36,967 nucleotides of DNA from Gemmatimonadota bacterium (GTDB taxonomy: Bacteria > Gemmatimonadota > Gemmatimonadetes > Palauibacterales > Palauibacteraceae): the NCBI GenBank assembly GCA_029861425.1, contig JAOTZH010000013.1, forward strand, positions 1 to 36,967. Direction: 5' to 3'. The position numbers were made by a program, and so were the translations under genes. The notes under the pieces are model-generated. The model was not told the DNA's origin. It saw only the letters and a list, made by a program, of their open reading frames with translations, and ran no database searches. Positions 22,881-31,821 of this stretch are shown piece after piece (position 1 is the stretch's first letter; every line of letters begins with the position of its first letter).

Positions 22881-24452
22881 ATGAAAATCCAAACCCCGAT
22901 ACTGACGGCTGTCGCCGTCTCGATCGTCGCCGTGGCCTGTGTGGATCCGGGGCCTGACGTCCCGGTCTCCATCGCGCATCCGAACCCCGCTGCGCCCCAC
23001 CAGCTCGGTGACGGGCTGGTGGCATATCCGACGCCGGCCGAGTCTCTCTTCGTCCACGACGCGGCGGGAGCCGGTGGCAGCGTCGAGCTGGTCTTTCACC
23101 GTGGACGCGGGACCGCCCGTGACAGCGACGGTCGTGCGTTCGTGCCCGACCCCATGGCCAGCCGCGTGTTGATCGTCGGCCGCGGGATGGAGGTAAGTGG
23201 TGTACAGGGCGGGCCGGGAACGGACGGCGGTGGGCTGGCCCAGCCCCTTTCGGCGGCTCCCGTTCCGGGAGGCGGCCTGTTCGTCACGGATGCCGAGACG
23301 GCGCCGGGGCTCTTCTACTTCGACGACGACGGTGAATTCGCCGGAGCCGCCGCACCTCCCGTGACGAACGCCGAGATCCGCGCGGGGCCGGAAGGCGTGG
23401 TGTGGGCGGCCAGGTCTCCCTACGTGCTGCGGTTCGACGAGACCGCGGCAGGCGAGCCACTGCTCTTTCGCTTCGACCCCTTGAGCGGTGAGGGCGTCGG
23501 CATCGCGTCGATCGAACCGGTAGCCGACCCGACCTGGAATCGCGTCGCCAATGCCGGCGCGGTCGCCGTCGGCGAGGACGGTACCGGGTTCTTCGGGTTC
23601 TTTCTGCGCAACGAGCTCAGGGCCTACACGCCGGACGGTGAGCTTCTGTGGCGGACCACCCGGGTCCTCGATCCAGCCGCGGCGGCGGACACCATGATGC
23701 GTCCGGTCACGCAGGCCCTCTCGATGGGTCCGGATGGGCTGCTCTACGCTCTGACCGTTCCGGACAGTCTTCCGGATCTCGGCACGGGGCCGGTCACGAC
23801 CGGAGCGCGGCGGGTCGAGGTGTACGATCCGCGTAGCGGGGCGCTCGTTCGGGCCACGACCGTGCCGGCCGCGTGGAGCACCTTCGGGGTCGACCGGCAC
23901 GGGGCCCTGTTCCATTTCGACCCCGACGCGATCGAGGCGACCGCGCCCGTGCCCGAGAGACGTCCCCTTCCGGACGTCACTCTGGCCACATTCGAGGGGG
24001 ACAGCGCGCGGTTCACCGATTGGTCGGGCAAGGCCCTCCTGGTCAACTTCTGGGCGAGCTGGTGTGTGCCCTGCCAGCGCGAATTGCCGCAGCTCAAGGC
24101 CTTCTATCAGACGCTCGACCACGAACGCGTCGAGTTCCTGGGTATCTCGGCGGACGAGACACGCGGAGCGGCGGTGGAGTTTATCGGGGACTTCGAGCTG
24201 CCGTTTCCGCAGTTCTACGGAGGGATGGAGATGCAGACCGCGTTCGGCTTCTTCGGCCTTCCCTACACGATCGTCGTCGATCCGAGAGGGCAAATCGTGG
24301 AGGAGATCTACGGCTTCGGGAACCCCGAGACGTGGGAGTACCTGAAGGGCGTGCTCGCGGAGGAGATGGAGCGGGTGGTCGTGGCGCCGGCGGGGGACGA
24401 CCCGTCTTCAGACAGCGACGCCGCACCTGCACAGGCCCACGAACACGATTGA
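22881..24452 (+). CDS. Lipoprotein fusing a propeller-like region to a TlpA-type thioredoxin domain
   Basis: I place the start at the ATG 22881 (MKIQTPILTAVAVSIVAVAC, lipobox AVAC), not the track's 22836; length 523 aa. Residues about 30-350 contain repeats of the kind 'GRAFVPDPMASRVLIVGRG', 'GGGLFVTDAETAPGLFYFDD' and 'GLLYALTVPDS', suggestive of an NHL or six-bladed beta-propeller. Residues about 365-500 are a TlpA/ResA-like thioredoxin fold with 'ALLVNFWASWCVPCQRELPQ' (Cys395-Cys398) and the cis-Pro region 'FGLPYTIVVDPRGQIVEE'. The tail is acidic and His-rich. It should sit on the periplasmic side of a membrane and reduce disulfides in, or scaffold, other envelope proteins. Partners might be the adjacent Cys-containing protein or cytochromes; none is proven. 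Confidence 0.83.
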   Translation: MKIQTPILTAVAVSIVAVACVDPGPDVPVSIAHPNPAAPHQLGDGLVAYPTPAESLFVHDAAGAGGSVELVFHRGRGTARDSDGRAFVPDPMASRVLIVGRGMEVSGVQGGPGTDGGGLAQPLSAAPVPGGGLFVTDAETAPGLFYFDDDGEFAGAAAPPVTNAEIRAGPEGVVWAARSPYVLRFDETAAGEPLLFRFDPLSGEGVGIASIEPVADPTWNRVANAGAVAVGEDGTGFFGFFLRNELRAYTPDGELLWRTTRVLDPAAAADTMMRPVTQALSMGPDGLLYALTVPDSLPDLGTGPVTTGARRVEVYDPRSGALVRATTVPAAWSTFGVDRHGALFHFDPDAIEATAPVPERRPLPDVTLATFEGDSARFTDWSGKALLVNFWASWCVPCQRELPQLKAFYQTLDHERVEFLGISADETRGAAVEFIGDFELPFPQFYGGMEMQTAFGFFGLPYTIVVDPRGQIVEEIYGFGNPETWEYLKGVLAEEMERVVVAPAGDDPSSDSDAAPAQAHEHD

Positions 24453-24605
24453 CGCGGTATCCGCTCGAGCCCTGCCCGGGCCGACCGCCAGGCGTGTGGG
24501 GTGAGCCGAACGGAGTGGCGGGAACCGTCACGGTGGCGGTCGCGTTCCCGATTCAGACTGACGGCCGATGGGCCGCTCACGGACCACAGCTCGGAGGAAC
24601 ATCAA

Positions 24606-24977
24606 ATGAAGTCGAAGGCGCTAACTCTGGCATTCGCCGCCCTTGCGGCCACCGCAGTCGCGGCGAAGCCTGCACAGGCCCAGGAGGCCATCACCATCAC
24701 GGCCGAGGTCGTTGATCTCGTCTGCTATCTCAACATGGGCGTGAAGGGCGAGAGCCACCGCGAGTGCGCGCAGGTCTGCGCCGACGCGGGCCTGGCGCTC
24801 GGGTTCCTCGGTAGCGATGGACAGATTTATCTGGCGTCCGGGCAGGGAATGCCGGCTGCCGCGACGAACCCGCAGCTCCGGCCACACGCAGAGCACACCG
24901 TCGAGGTGACGGGAATGCTGCACGAACGTTCGGGCGCCCGCTCGATCGTGATCGAATCCATCTCGATGAAGAAGTAG
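24606..24977 (+). CDS. Small periplasmic Cys/His protein
   Basis: A 123-residue protein with a Sec signal (MKSKALTLAFAALAATAVAA, cleavage around KPAQAQ). The mature part is an OB-like small beta protein with the motif 'VVDLVCYLNMGVKGES' and then 'HRECAQVCADAG', giving Cys40, His51, Cys54 and Cys58, and 'LALGFLGSDGQIYLASG', 'AEHTVEVTGMLHERSG'. I have seen similar uncharacterised proteins near TlpA genes but know no function. The Cys/His set could bind a metal or form disulfides, and the thioredoxin-domain lipoprotein encoded just upstream is a natural redox partner (inference). GGAGG lies eight bases before the ATG; the track's longer start at 24501 is unnecessary. Confidence 0.78.
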   Translation: MKSKALTLAFAALAATAVAAKPAQAQEAITITAEVVDLVCYLNMGVKGESHRECAQVCADAGLALGFLGSDGQIYLASGQGMPAAATNPQLRPHAEHTVEVTGMLHERSGARSIVIESISMKK

Positions 24978-25014
24978 CCAGGTCTCGAGGGGGGCTTCGG
25001 CCCCCCGCACCTGG
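24978..25014 (+). terminator. Strong UUCG hairpin between two plus-strand genes
   Basis: GGGGGGC-TTCG-GCCCCCC forms a 7-bp stem with a stable UUCG tetraloop. The outer CCAGGT (24978-24983) and ACCTGG (25009-25014) pair as well, making one long hairpin directly after the stop codon at 24977. It is a likely terminator or attenuator before the anti-sigma-like gene. Confidence 0.65.
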
Positions 25015-25026
25015 CCGGTGAATCCG

Positions 25027-25779
25027 ATGTCTCATTGCGACGAAGTCCGGGAGACCCTCTGGCCGCTGGATCGGCCGCGAGGCGTCGTCGCGGGCGAGGC
25101 CGAGGCCCGATCCCACCTCGACGAGTGCCCGGCCTGCCGCGCGTTCTTCGAGCGCGACGCCATGATCTCGCGGGCCCTCAAGTCATACGATCTCGAGGCT
25201 CCCGCGCCGTCCGATCTGCGGTCACGCGTGGCGTCGTCTCTGGGAGCCGAAAGCGCGTCGGGCTGGGTGGTCCGTTCACGCCGCTTCGCGTGGCTCAGGG
25301 TCGCCCCGTGGGCCGCCGCCGCCGCCGTCGTCGGGCTCGCCGTGGGTTTGATGCGCCCTGGTCCCGCCGTCGAGGGGGCCTATGCCCAGGACTTCCTGTC
25401 CCGGGCGGTCGAGGCGGACGCAATGGACAAACCGGACGCCAGCGCCGTCTCCGCGTTCTTCATGCGGGAGCTCGGCGTGTCGGCTCCGCCGGTCGTCCTC
25501 GCATCGGCGCCGATGAGTCGCGCGATGATCTGTCTGATCGACGGGGAGCGAGCCGCCATGGTCGAGTACGACATGAGCGGCTATACGGTGGCGCATTATC
25601 GCGTCCCCCGAACCACGGGCATCCTCCCGAGAGCCCGGGAGCCGTCCATGGTCGACGAGAACGGCGTGTGCGTCTATCGCTGGACGGACGACCGGTTCGA
25701 ACACGCCCTGGTATCGGACATGCCGGATGACCGGCTCGTCGAGGTCGCGTTAGCGAGCTTCGTAAGTTCCACGCCCTGA
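25027..25779 (+). CDS. Zinc-finger anti-sigma-factor-like membrane protein
   Basis: A 250-residue protein from the ATG at 25027 (MSHCDEVRETLWPLDRP), with GGTG six bases upstream; the track's GTG at 25018 is three codons earlier. The N-terminal ~60 residues match the zf-HC2/anti-sigma layout, with zinc ligands in 'HLDECPACRAFFE' (H-x3-C-x2-C) and an earlier 'SHCDEV'. A TM helix follows at about 95-112 ('APWAAAAAVVGLAVGLM'). The outer part (~135 aa, 'SFVS' C terminus) would be periplasmic and holds a single-domain beta region of unknown fold. Such proteins hold an ECF sigma factor at the membrane, but no sigma gene is adjacent, so this is an orphan. It may instead be a zinc-finger membrane protein without sigma binding. 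Confidence 0.75.
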   Translation: MSHCDEVRETLWPLDRPRGVVAGEAEARSHLDECPACRAFFERDAMISRALKSYDLEAPAPSDLRSRVASSLGAESASGWVVRSRRFAWLRVAPWAAAAAVVGLAVGLMRPGPAVEGAYAQDFLSRAVEADAMDKPDASAVSAFFMRELGVSAPPVVLASAPMSRAMICLIDGERAAMVEYDMSGYTVAHYRVPRTTGILPRAREPSMVDENGVCVYRWTDDRFEHALVSDMPDDRLVEVALASFVSSTP

Positions 25780-26060
25780 CGCGCGGTTCAGAGCCTCTCC
25801 ATCACGCCCCGTGATCGCGCCGGGCGCCCCGAACGGTACCGTCTCCACTGGCGCCACACCCTGTCGGGCGCTCCATTCCCGACCCCCCTCGCGACCTGTC
25901 GCGACGAGTCCGCGTCGGACCCTTCGGCTGGACTGGTCGATGACCGAGCGGTGGCAGCGTCGGAAAGAAGGATCCGGACCGAGTCCCGTGACGAAACGCT
26001 GCATGGGACATATGCGTTAGTAGTCTGGTCTTTCGGCCGGCACACGAACGGGCAAACGAA
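25780..26060 (+). other. Intergenic region before the RND efflux operon
   Basis: These 281 bases hold no credible gene; the short ORFs are Arg/Ser/Pro-rich shadows. I see a small perfect hairpin ATCACG-CCC-CGTGAT (25801-25815) that may end the anti-sigma-like transcript. A TCGCGAC-rich stretch around 25895-25910 ('ctcgcgacctgtcgcgacgag') could be an operator-like element. The last ~60 bases ('acatatgcgttagtagtctgg') are locally AT-richer and are the likeliest promoter site for the efflux genes. Confidence 0.4.
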
Positions 26061-29000
26061 GTGAAGCTGTCAGAGATATCCGTAAGAAGACCGGTGCTCG
26101 CGAGCATGATGAGCGCCACGATCATCCTGTTCGGGATCATCGCGTTCCAGCGTCTTCCGGTCCGCGAGTTCCCGGATATCGATGCCCCGATCATCTCCGT
26201 GAGTGTATCACTGCCAGGGGCGAATGCCCGCGTGATGGAGTCGACCGTCACCGACATCCTGGAGGAAGAGCTCGCGACGATAGAAGGGCTCCGGACACTC
26301 ACGAGCACGAGTCGCGAGACGAGCTCGAGCGTCACGCTCGAGTTTCAGCTCAGCCGCGATCTCGAGGCCGCGGCCAACGACGTCCGCGACAAGGTCGCAC
26401 GAGTCCGCGGGCGTCTCCCGCAACAGATCCTCGAGCCCGTCGTCGAGAAGCAGGACAACGACGCGCAACCGTTCATGTGGATGGCGCTCCAGGGGGACAA
26501 CTACACCCTCGGCGAGCTCTCCGACATCGCCGACCGACAGGTGAAGACGCGTCTCCAGAGTCTACCCGGTGTCGGCCGGACTCAGATCTACGGCGAGCGT
26601 CGATACGCGATGCGTGTATGGCTGCGCGCCGCGGATCTAGTGGCCAGGGAGCTCACCGTCCAGGACGTGGAGAACGCGATCCGGAGTCGGAACGTCGAGA
26701 TCCCGGCCGGTCGGATCGAGTCTACGCAGCGCGAGTTCTCCGTTCGTTCGCTCGGCGAGCTCAAGACGGCGGAGGAGTTCGGTGCGCTCGTGGTCTCGTC
26801 GGAGGAAGGCCGGGTCGTACGGCTGCGGGACGTGGCCCGGGTCGAGCTCGGGTCGGAAAACTACCGCTCGATCATGCGGTACAACGGGGCCCCGGCGGTC
26901 GGGGTCGGCGTGGTCCGGCAATCGAAGGCGAATCTGATCGCCGCCGCCGACGCGGTGAGCGCGGAGCTCGACGCGATACGCGCCATCCTGCCGCCCGGCG
27001 TCCGTCTCGAGCTCGCGTTCGACGGCGCCGATTTCGTCCGCGCTTCGATCGCCGAGGCACAGGAGACGTTGATTCTCGCGGCGATTCTCGTCGTCCTCAT
27101 CATCTTTGTCTTTCTCCGGAACATCCGTGCTACGCTGATTCCGGGTCTTGCCATCCCGACGTCCATCATCGCGGCCTTCGGCCTCATGTACGCGTTCGGC
27201 TTCACGATCAACAACCTGACGCTGCTGGCGCTCATTCTGGCAATCGGGATCGTCGTAGACGACGCGATCATCGTCCTCGAGAACGCCTTCCGACATCAGG
27301 AGGAGCTCGGCAAAGACCCCACGACCGCGGCCATCGACGGGACGCGCGAGATCGCGTTCGCCGTGATCGTGACGACCGTCGCGCTCGTCGCCGTGTTTTC
27401 GCCGCTGGCGTTTTTGCAGGGAAATACGGGGCGGTTGTTCAACGAGTTCGGCATCGCGATGGCGGGCGCGGTCGTCGTGTCGTCCTTCGTCGCTCTGAGC
27501 CTGACGCCGATGCTCTGCGCGAAGATCCTGCGCGTCAGCCGGTCGCACGGCAGGCTGTACAACACGCTGGAACGCGGCTTCGACGCCATCACGAACGGCT
27601 ACGCCGTCGCCCTGCGTTTCGCTGTTCGGCACCGGTTCATCGTTCTTCTCGGGGCCGCGGCCGCGATCGGTCTGGCGGTGGTCACGTTCCAGTCGCTCGA
27701 GCGCGAGTTCGTGCCGGCCGACGATCGCGACTCGTTCATCGTGTTCACCGTGGCGCCGGAGGGATCGACGCTCGACTACACCGACGCGTACCAGCGCGAG
27801 GTCGAAGCGGTGCTTGCGCGCGCGCCGGAGGTAGACGGGTATTTCACGGTCATCGGGTTTGGCGGAAACGTCGCGAGCGGGATGGCGTTCGTAGATCTGG
27901 CGCCGCTCGAGGAACGCGAGCGAGGGATCGACGAGATTCTCGCCGAGGCCCGTCCCCAGCTGTTCATGATTCCCGGGATCTTCGCGTTTGCGAGCAACCC
28001 CCCGGCCATCCAGACGGATTTTCGCGGTTCTCAGGTCGGCTTCGTCGTTCGGCACCCGAACTACGATTCCCTGACGACCGCCCTGACACGTCTCGTGCCC
28101 CGGGCCCGACAGATCCCCGCGCTGATCAATGTCGATACGGACCTGAAGCTCCAGAAGCCGGAACTCACGGTACGCTTCGATCGGGAACGCGCCGAGGACC
28201 TCGGCGTCCCCGTGGCCGACGTGGCGAATACGCTCCAGACCATGCTCGGAGAGCGACGGGTGAGCACGTTCACTCAGGACAACAAGCTCTATGAAGTCAT
28301 GACGCGTCTGGAAGCGGAGGAGCGCGCGACCCCGAGCGACATCCGCGGTATTCAGGTGCGCGGGCGGGACGGCCAACTCGTCCAGCTCGATCAGCTCGCC
28401 TCGGTTTCGGAGGGGATCGGACCTGTCGCGCTCGCCCACTACAATCGGATGAGATCGTTCACGCTGACCGCGGCCGTGGCCCCGGGATTCACGCTCGGGG
28501 AAGCGCTCGACAGCCTGTACGCCGCCGGGGGCGAGCTGTTGCCGGTCGGGACGGACATCGCGCTCTCGGGAGAGTCGCGAGAGCTGGAGGAGAGCGGGAA
28601 CGCCCTCTACTTCGCGTTCGCGCTCGCGATCATCGTCGTGTTCATGGTTCTCGCGGCCCAGTTCGAATCGCTCGTCCACCCCTTCACGGTTCTGCTCGCG
28701 GTGCCACTGGCCGTTACGGGGGCCCTCGTGACGCTCTATCTCGCCGGATCGACGCTCAATCTGTACAGCCAGATCGGGATGATCCTTCTGATCGGTCTGG
28801 TGACGAAGAACTCGATTCTGCTGGTCGAGTACGCGAATCAGCTGCGTGCACGCGGGAAGGAGGTCGTCGACGCGATGATCGAGGCGGGCCAGATCCGTCT
28901 GCGGCCGATTCTCATGACCGCGGTCGCGACCGTGGTCGGCGCGCTTCCGATCGCTCTCGGGCTCGGCTCGGGCTCGGCCAGCCGGCGTCCGCTCGGATAC

Positions 29001-29261
29001 GCGATCGTGGGCGGGCTCGCGTTCTCGACCCTGCTGACTCTGTTCCTGGTGCCGGTCGTGTGGATTCTCCTCGAGCGGGTCAGACAACGTCGTCGCGAGC
29101 GGAAGATCATCGCGGTGGAGGTGCCCGTCGGACTCACTCCGGCGACTGCGGGGCCCGTTGCGGCGCGGGTGACCCCGCCCGCCGGCTGGTCCGATGCGCC
29201 GCCGGCCCCGCCGACTTCGTACTCGATCGACCCGTCGAGCGGGGGAGGCGACCCGGCGTGA
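26061..29261 (+). CDS. RND efflux transporter, HAE-1 (AcrB/MexB-like) inner-membrane pump
   Basis: A 1066-residue proton-driven multidrug-type pump of normal length (about 1030-1070). TM1 begins 'SVRRPVLASMMSATIILFGI'. The TM4 proton-relay motif is 'AIGIVVDDAIIVLENAFRH', with the two adjacent aspartates. The second-half repeat contains 'VFMVLAAQFESLVHPFTVLL' and 'GLVTKNSILLVEYANQLRA'. Two large periplasmic loops follow TM1 and TM7. It starts with GTG at 26061 without a strong Shine-Dalgarno. Its TGA overlaps the GTG of the TolC-like gene (29258), and that gene overlaps the adaptor, so all three parts of the pump are coupled. The C terminus is Pro/Gly/Ser-rich ('APPAPPTSYSIDPSSGGGDP'). Substrates cannot be told from sequence. 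Confidence 0.96.
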   Translation: MKLSEISVRRPVLASMMSATIILFGIIAFQRLPVREFPDIDAPIISVSVSLPGANARVMESTVTDILEEELATIEGLRTLTSTSRETSSSVTLEFQLSRDLEAAANDVRDKVARVRGRLPQQILEPVVEKQDNDAQPFMWMALQGDNYTLGELSDIADRQVKTRLQSLPGVGRTQIYGERRYAMRVWLRAADLVARELTVQDVENAIRSRNVEIPAGRIESTQREFSVRSLGELKTAEEFGALVVSSEEGRVVRLRDVARVELGSENYRSIMRYNGAPAVGVGVVRQSKANLIAAADAVSAELDAIRAILPPGVRLELAFDGADFVRASIAEAQETLILAAILVVLIIFVFLRNIRATLIPGLAIPTSIIAAFGLMYAFGFTINNLTLLALILAIGIVVDDAIIVLENAFRHQEELGKDPTTAAIDGTREIAFAVIVTTVALVAVFSPLAFLQGNTGRLFNEFGIAMAGAVVVSSFVALSLTPMLCAKILRVSRSHGRLYNTLERGFDAITNGYAVALRFAVRHRFIVLLGAAAAIGLAVVTFQSLEREFVPADDRDSFIVFTVAPEGSTLDYTDAYQREVEAVLARAPEVDGYFTVIGFGGNVASGMAFVDLAPLEERERGIDEILAEARPQLFMIPGIFAFASNPPAIQTDFRGSQVGFVVRHPNYDSLTTALTRLVPRARQIPALINVDTDLKLQKPELTVRFDRERAEDLGVPVADVANTLQTMLGERRVSTFTQDNKLYEVMTRLEAEERATPSDIRGIQVRGRDGQLVQLDQLASVSEGIGPVALAHYNRMRSFTLTAAVAPGFTLGEALDSLYAAGGELLPVGTDIALSGESRELEESGNALYFAFALAIIVVFMVLAAQFESLVHPFTVLLAVPLAVTGALVTLYLAGSTLNLYSQIGMILLIGLVTKNSILLVEYANQLRARGKEVVDAMIEAGQIRLRPILMTAVATVVGALPIALGLGSGSASRRPLGYAIVGGLAFSTLLTLFLVPVVWILLERVRQRRRERKIIAVEVPVGLTPATAGPVAARVTPPAGWSDAPPAPPTSYSIDPSSGGGDPA

Positions 29262-30595
29262 TCAGGGTCCGCCAGGTGGCGACGGCGGCGGTCATCGCGT
29301 CCCTGACATGGGCCGCGAGTCCGGGAGATACCGCCGCGCAGGATGCGAGCGGGTCAGGGGACATGGAGGTCATGACGCTGGAGGATGCGATTCGGCGCGC
29401 GACCCGCTTCGACCCCGAATACATCCGGGCCCTCGGAAGGATCAACAACGCCGAGTGGTCGCGAACCGCGGCGATCACGCAGTTCATCGTTCCGGCGATC
29501 ACGGCGACCGGCGGGTATACGAAGTTCTCCAACGAGTTCTTCAACATCGGCACCGGCGAATTGTCGACCCAGATCGTGCAGGCGGCGATCCAGGGCGACC
29601 TCGTTCTGTTCAACGGCTTCGGACGAATCGCGGAGCTCAACCGGAGCAAAGCGGACGTCGAGGTCTCCGTGGCGACCGAAGTCCAGCAGCTCTACCAGAC
29701 CGCGCTGGATACGGAGACGGATTTTTACGACGTGCTCGCGCGGAAGGAGCTGGTGGGGGTCGCGGAAGAACGGCTACGCCGGGCTCGTGAGCAGCTCTCC
29801 GTGGCTCGGGCCCGGGTCAACGCCGGCGCCACCGTACAGTCAGATTCGCTCCAGCTCGTCCTCGAGGTCACCCGGGGGCGCGTCGACAGTCTCACGGAAG
29901 TGGCCCAGCTAAGGGTCGCGCGCTTCCAACTGGGGCGACGTGTCGGGGCCGACGGTGCCGTGGACGCCGCCCCGTTCGATGCGGCCGGAATCCGGACTCT
30001 GCCGATCGGCGAGAACGAAGCGATCGCCGAGGCGCTGGCCGCCGGACCGGATTATCAGATCGCCGCTGCCGAGGAGCGGCGTGCGCAGTCCTCCCTGTCG
30101 GTTCAGCGCTCCCGGTTCTCACCCGAGGTGTCGCTCTTCGGCCAGCTGAGCGCGTTCGACACGAAGATCTTCCCCGACGAGACCGTGCGCTCATCGTTCG
30201 GGATCAACGTGTCCGTCCCGATCTGGACGGGTGGACAGCGGGAGGTCCTGCTATCGCAGGCGAAGACCGACCGGGATGTGGCGCGAGCGAACCGCACGGA
30301 CATCGAACGGAGCGTGCGGCGGGATGTCGCGCAGGCGTATGCGACGTATGTGACGGCCCGGGGTGTCGCCGAGCTCGAGCAGGAGGCCGTGCTGGTCGCC
30401 ACCGAGAACCTGAGAGTTCAGGACAGCCGCTATCGCGGCGGCGCGACCACGATTCTCGATCTACTGACGGCGCAGGGGGACCTGACCGACGCGGAAGCCC
30501 GGCTGGTCCAGGCGCGGTACACGACATGGTTGGCGTTGGCCGGACTCGAGGCACTGCTCGGTCGACGCCTCTTTGAAGATAGAGTGGAGCCATGA
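29258..30595 (+). CDS. TolC-family outer-membrane efflux protein
   Basis: A 445-residue outer-membrane channel component. A Sec signal (VIRVRQVATAAVIASLTWAA, cleaved around DTAAQ) precedes 'VMTLEDAIRRATRFDPEYIR', a classic start of the OEP domain. Two repeated helical-hairpin/strand units follow ('QLYQTALDTETDFYDVLARK', 'LRRARE-QLSVARARVNAGA', later 'YATYVTARGVAELEQEAVLV' and 'DSRYRGGATTILDLLTAQ'). The GTG at 29258 overlaps the pump stop; the track's longer frame start lies inside the pump gene. It should form the trimeric exit duct for the RND pump encoded immediately before it. Confidence 0.93.
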   Translation: MIRVRQVATAAVIASLTWAASPGDTAAQDASGSGDMEVMTLEDAIRRATRFDPEYIRALGRINNAEWSRTAAITQFIVPAITATGGYTKFSNEFFNIGTGELSTQIVQAAIQGDLVLFNGFGRIAELNRSKADVEVSVATEVQQLYQTALDTETDFYDVLARKELVGVAEERLRRAREQLSVARARVNAGATVQSDSLQLVLEVTRGRVDSLTEVAQLRVARFQLGRRVGADGAVDAAPFDAAGIRTLPIGENEAIAEALAAGPDYQIAAAEERRAQSSLSVQRSRFSPEVSLFGQLSAFDTKIFPDETVRSSFGINVSVPIWTGGQREVLLSQAKTDRDVARANRTDIERSVRRDVAQAYATYVTARGVAELEQEAVLVATENLRVQDSRYRGGATTILDLLTAQGDLTDAEARLVQARYTTWLALAGLEALLGRRLFEDRVEP

Positions 30596-31809
30596 GCCCG
30601 AAGCGCAGGATGCTGTGGCCGATCGCCGGCCACCCACCGCTCGCCGCGCTGGCGCTGTTGACCCTTCTCGGGTGCGTCGCCGGGGACGAGGAGGCGCCGG
30701 GTCGCGGCGGGCCGCGGGGAGGGCCCGGCGGCGGTCCTCCGGCAATGCCGGTCGACGTGGCGATCGCGATCTCCGACACGGTGCGCGACGAGCTCGTCGC
30801 GGCCGGCGAGATCGAGGCGGTGCAGGCGATCGAGCTACGCCCGGAAGTGGACGGCCGGATCGTCCGCATCCTCGTTCGGGAAGGATCCGAGGTCGGTCGC
30901 GGGGCCGGGTTGTTCAAGGTCGACGACGCCGAGCTCAGCGCGCAGGTGGCGAGGCTGGAGGCGGACCGCGACCTGGCTCGCCAGGCACTCGAGCGGACGA
31001 GGGCCCTCCTGGCCCAGGACGCCGCTTCGCAGGCCGAGTACGAGCAGGCGGAGGCTCGGGCGCGGAGCTCCCAGGCGGAGCTGGACCTCCAGCAGGTACG
31101 CCTCGATCGCACCCTGGTACGGGCCCCGTTCTCGGGGGTGGTCGGCGAGAGAAGCGTCAGCATCGGCGATTACGTGACGTCCTCGACGGCGCTCGTCACG
31201 CTGCAGACGGTCGATCCGCAGCGTGCGTCGTTCGCCGTCCCAGAGCGCTATGCCGCCGCCCTCTCGGTCGGTCAACGCGTCGGTTTCGAGGTCGCTGCGG
31301 TCTCGGGACGCGAGTTCGTGGGCGAGGTCGACTTCGTCGACCCGCGCGTCGAGCTCCCGGGTCGGACCATTCGGGTGAAGGCGTCTGTGTCCAACGCCGA
31401 TCGCGCGTTGCAGGCGGGCATGTTCATCGAGGCCCGGCTCGCGATCGAGGTTCGGCCCGACGCCGTGCTCGTCCCCGAGTCGGCGGTGGTCCAGCTGGAT
31501 GCCGGCCCGGTCGTCTGGGTGGTCGGGAGTGGAGGTCAGGCATTCAGGCGGGACATCGAGCTCGGTGTGCGGATGCCGGGCGTGGCCGAGGTGAAGTCGG
31601 GCGTCGAGGCTGGCGAAACGGTCATCACGGCGGGCATGGAACGCCTCTTCGAAGGTGCCCCCGTGATGCCGCGTCAGGCGATCGACACGGGCGCCCCGCC
31701 CGAGGCCGGTGGCCAGCCCGGCGCGGGAGGTCCACCGGGAGCGGGCGGCCGGCCGAGTGCCGGAACCGACGGCGCCCCGCCCGACACCATGACTGGCTCG
31801 GGGGGCTGA
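30592..31809 (+). CDS. RND periplasmic adaptor (membrane fusion) lipoprotein
   Basis: A 405-residue adaptor linking pump and TolC duct. Its ATG overlaps the TolC-like stop (ATGA). A signal with lipobox LLGC ('LALLTLLGCVAGDE') predicts a lipoprotein. After a Gly/Pro linker come the lipoyl half ('IEAVQAIELRPEVDGRIVRI'), an alpha-helical hairpin ('AELSAQVARLEADRDLARQA' to 'SSQAELDLQQVRLD'), the second lipoyl half 'TLVRAPFSGVVGERSVSIGD', a beta-barrel and a membrane-proximal domain ('VLVPESAVVQLDAGPVVWVV'). The final ~45 residues are low-complexity Gly/Pro/Ala repeats (GGPPGAGG-like). Its place as the last gene (pump-TolC-adaptor) is the reverse of the usual adaptor-first order. Confidence 0.95.
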   Translation: MSPKRRMLWPIAGHPPLAALALLTLLGCVAGDEEAPGRGGPRGGPGGGPPAMPVDVAIAISDTVRDELVAAGEIEAVQAIELRPEVDGRIVRILVREGSEVGRGAGLFKVDDAELSAQVARLEADRDLARQALERTRALLAQDAASQAEYEQAEARARSSQAELDLQQVRLDRTLVRAPFSGVVGERSVSIGDYVTSSTALVTLQTVDPQRASFAVPERYAAALSVGQRVGFEVAAVSGREFVGEVDFVDPRVELPGRTIRVKASVSNADRALQAGMFIEARLAIEVRPDAVLVPESAVVQLDAGPVVWVVGSGGQAFRRDIELGVRMPGVAEVKSGVEAGETVITAGMERLFEGAPVMPRQAIDTGAPPEAGGQPGAGGPPGAGGRPSAGTDGAPPDTMTGSGG

Positions 31810-31821
31810 GGGCCGCTCAGC
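31805..31821. terminator. Shared hairpin between convergent genes
   Basis: GCTGAG (31805-31810) and CTCAGC (31816-31821) form a perfect 6-bp stem with a 5-nt loop, covering both the adaptor's TGA and the stop of the convergent NTF2-like gene. It could act as a compact bidirectional terminator; there are no U tracts. Confidence 0.45.

Noticed and set aside
26637-29087. 816-codon minus-strand ORF inside the RND pump gene
   Set aside because: Composition (Arg/Asp/Glu/His repeats, no folds) and full overlap with an unmistakable RND pump mark it as a shadow.
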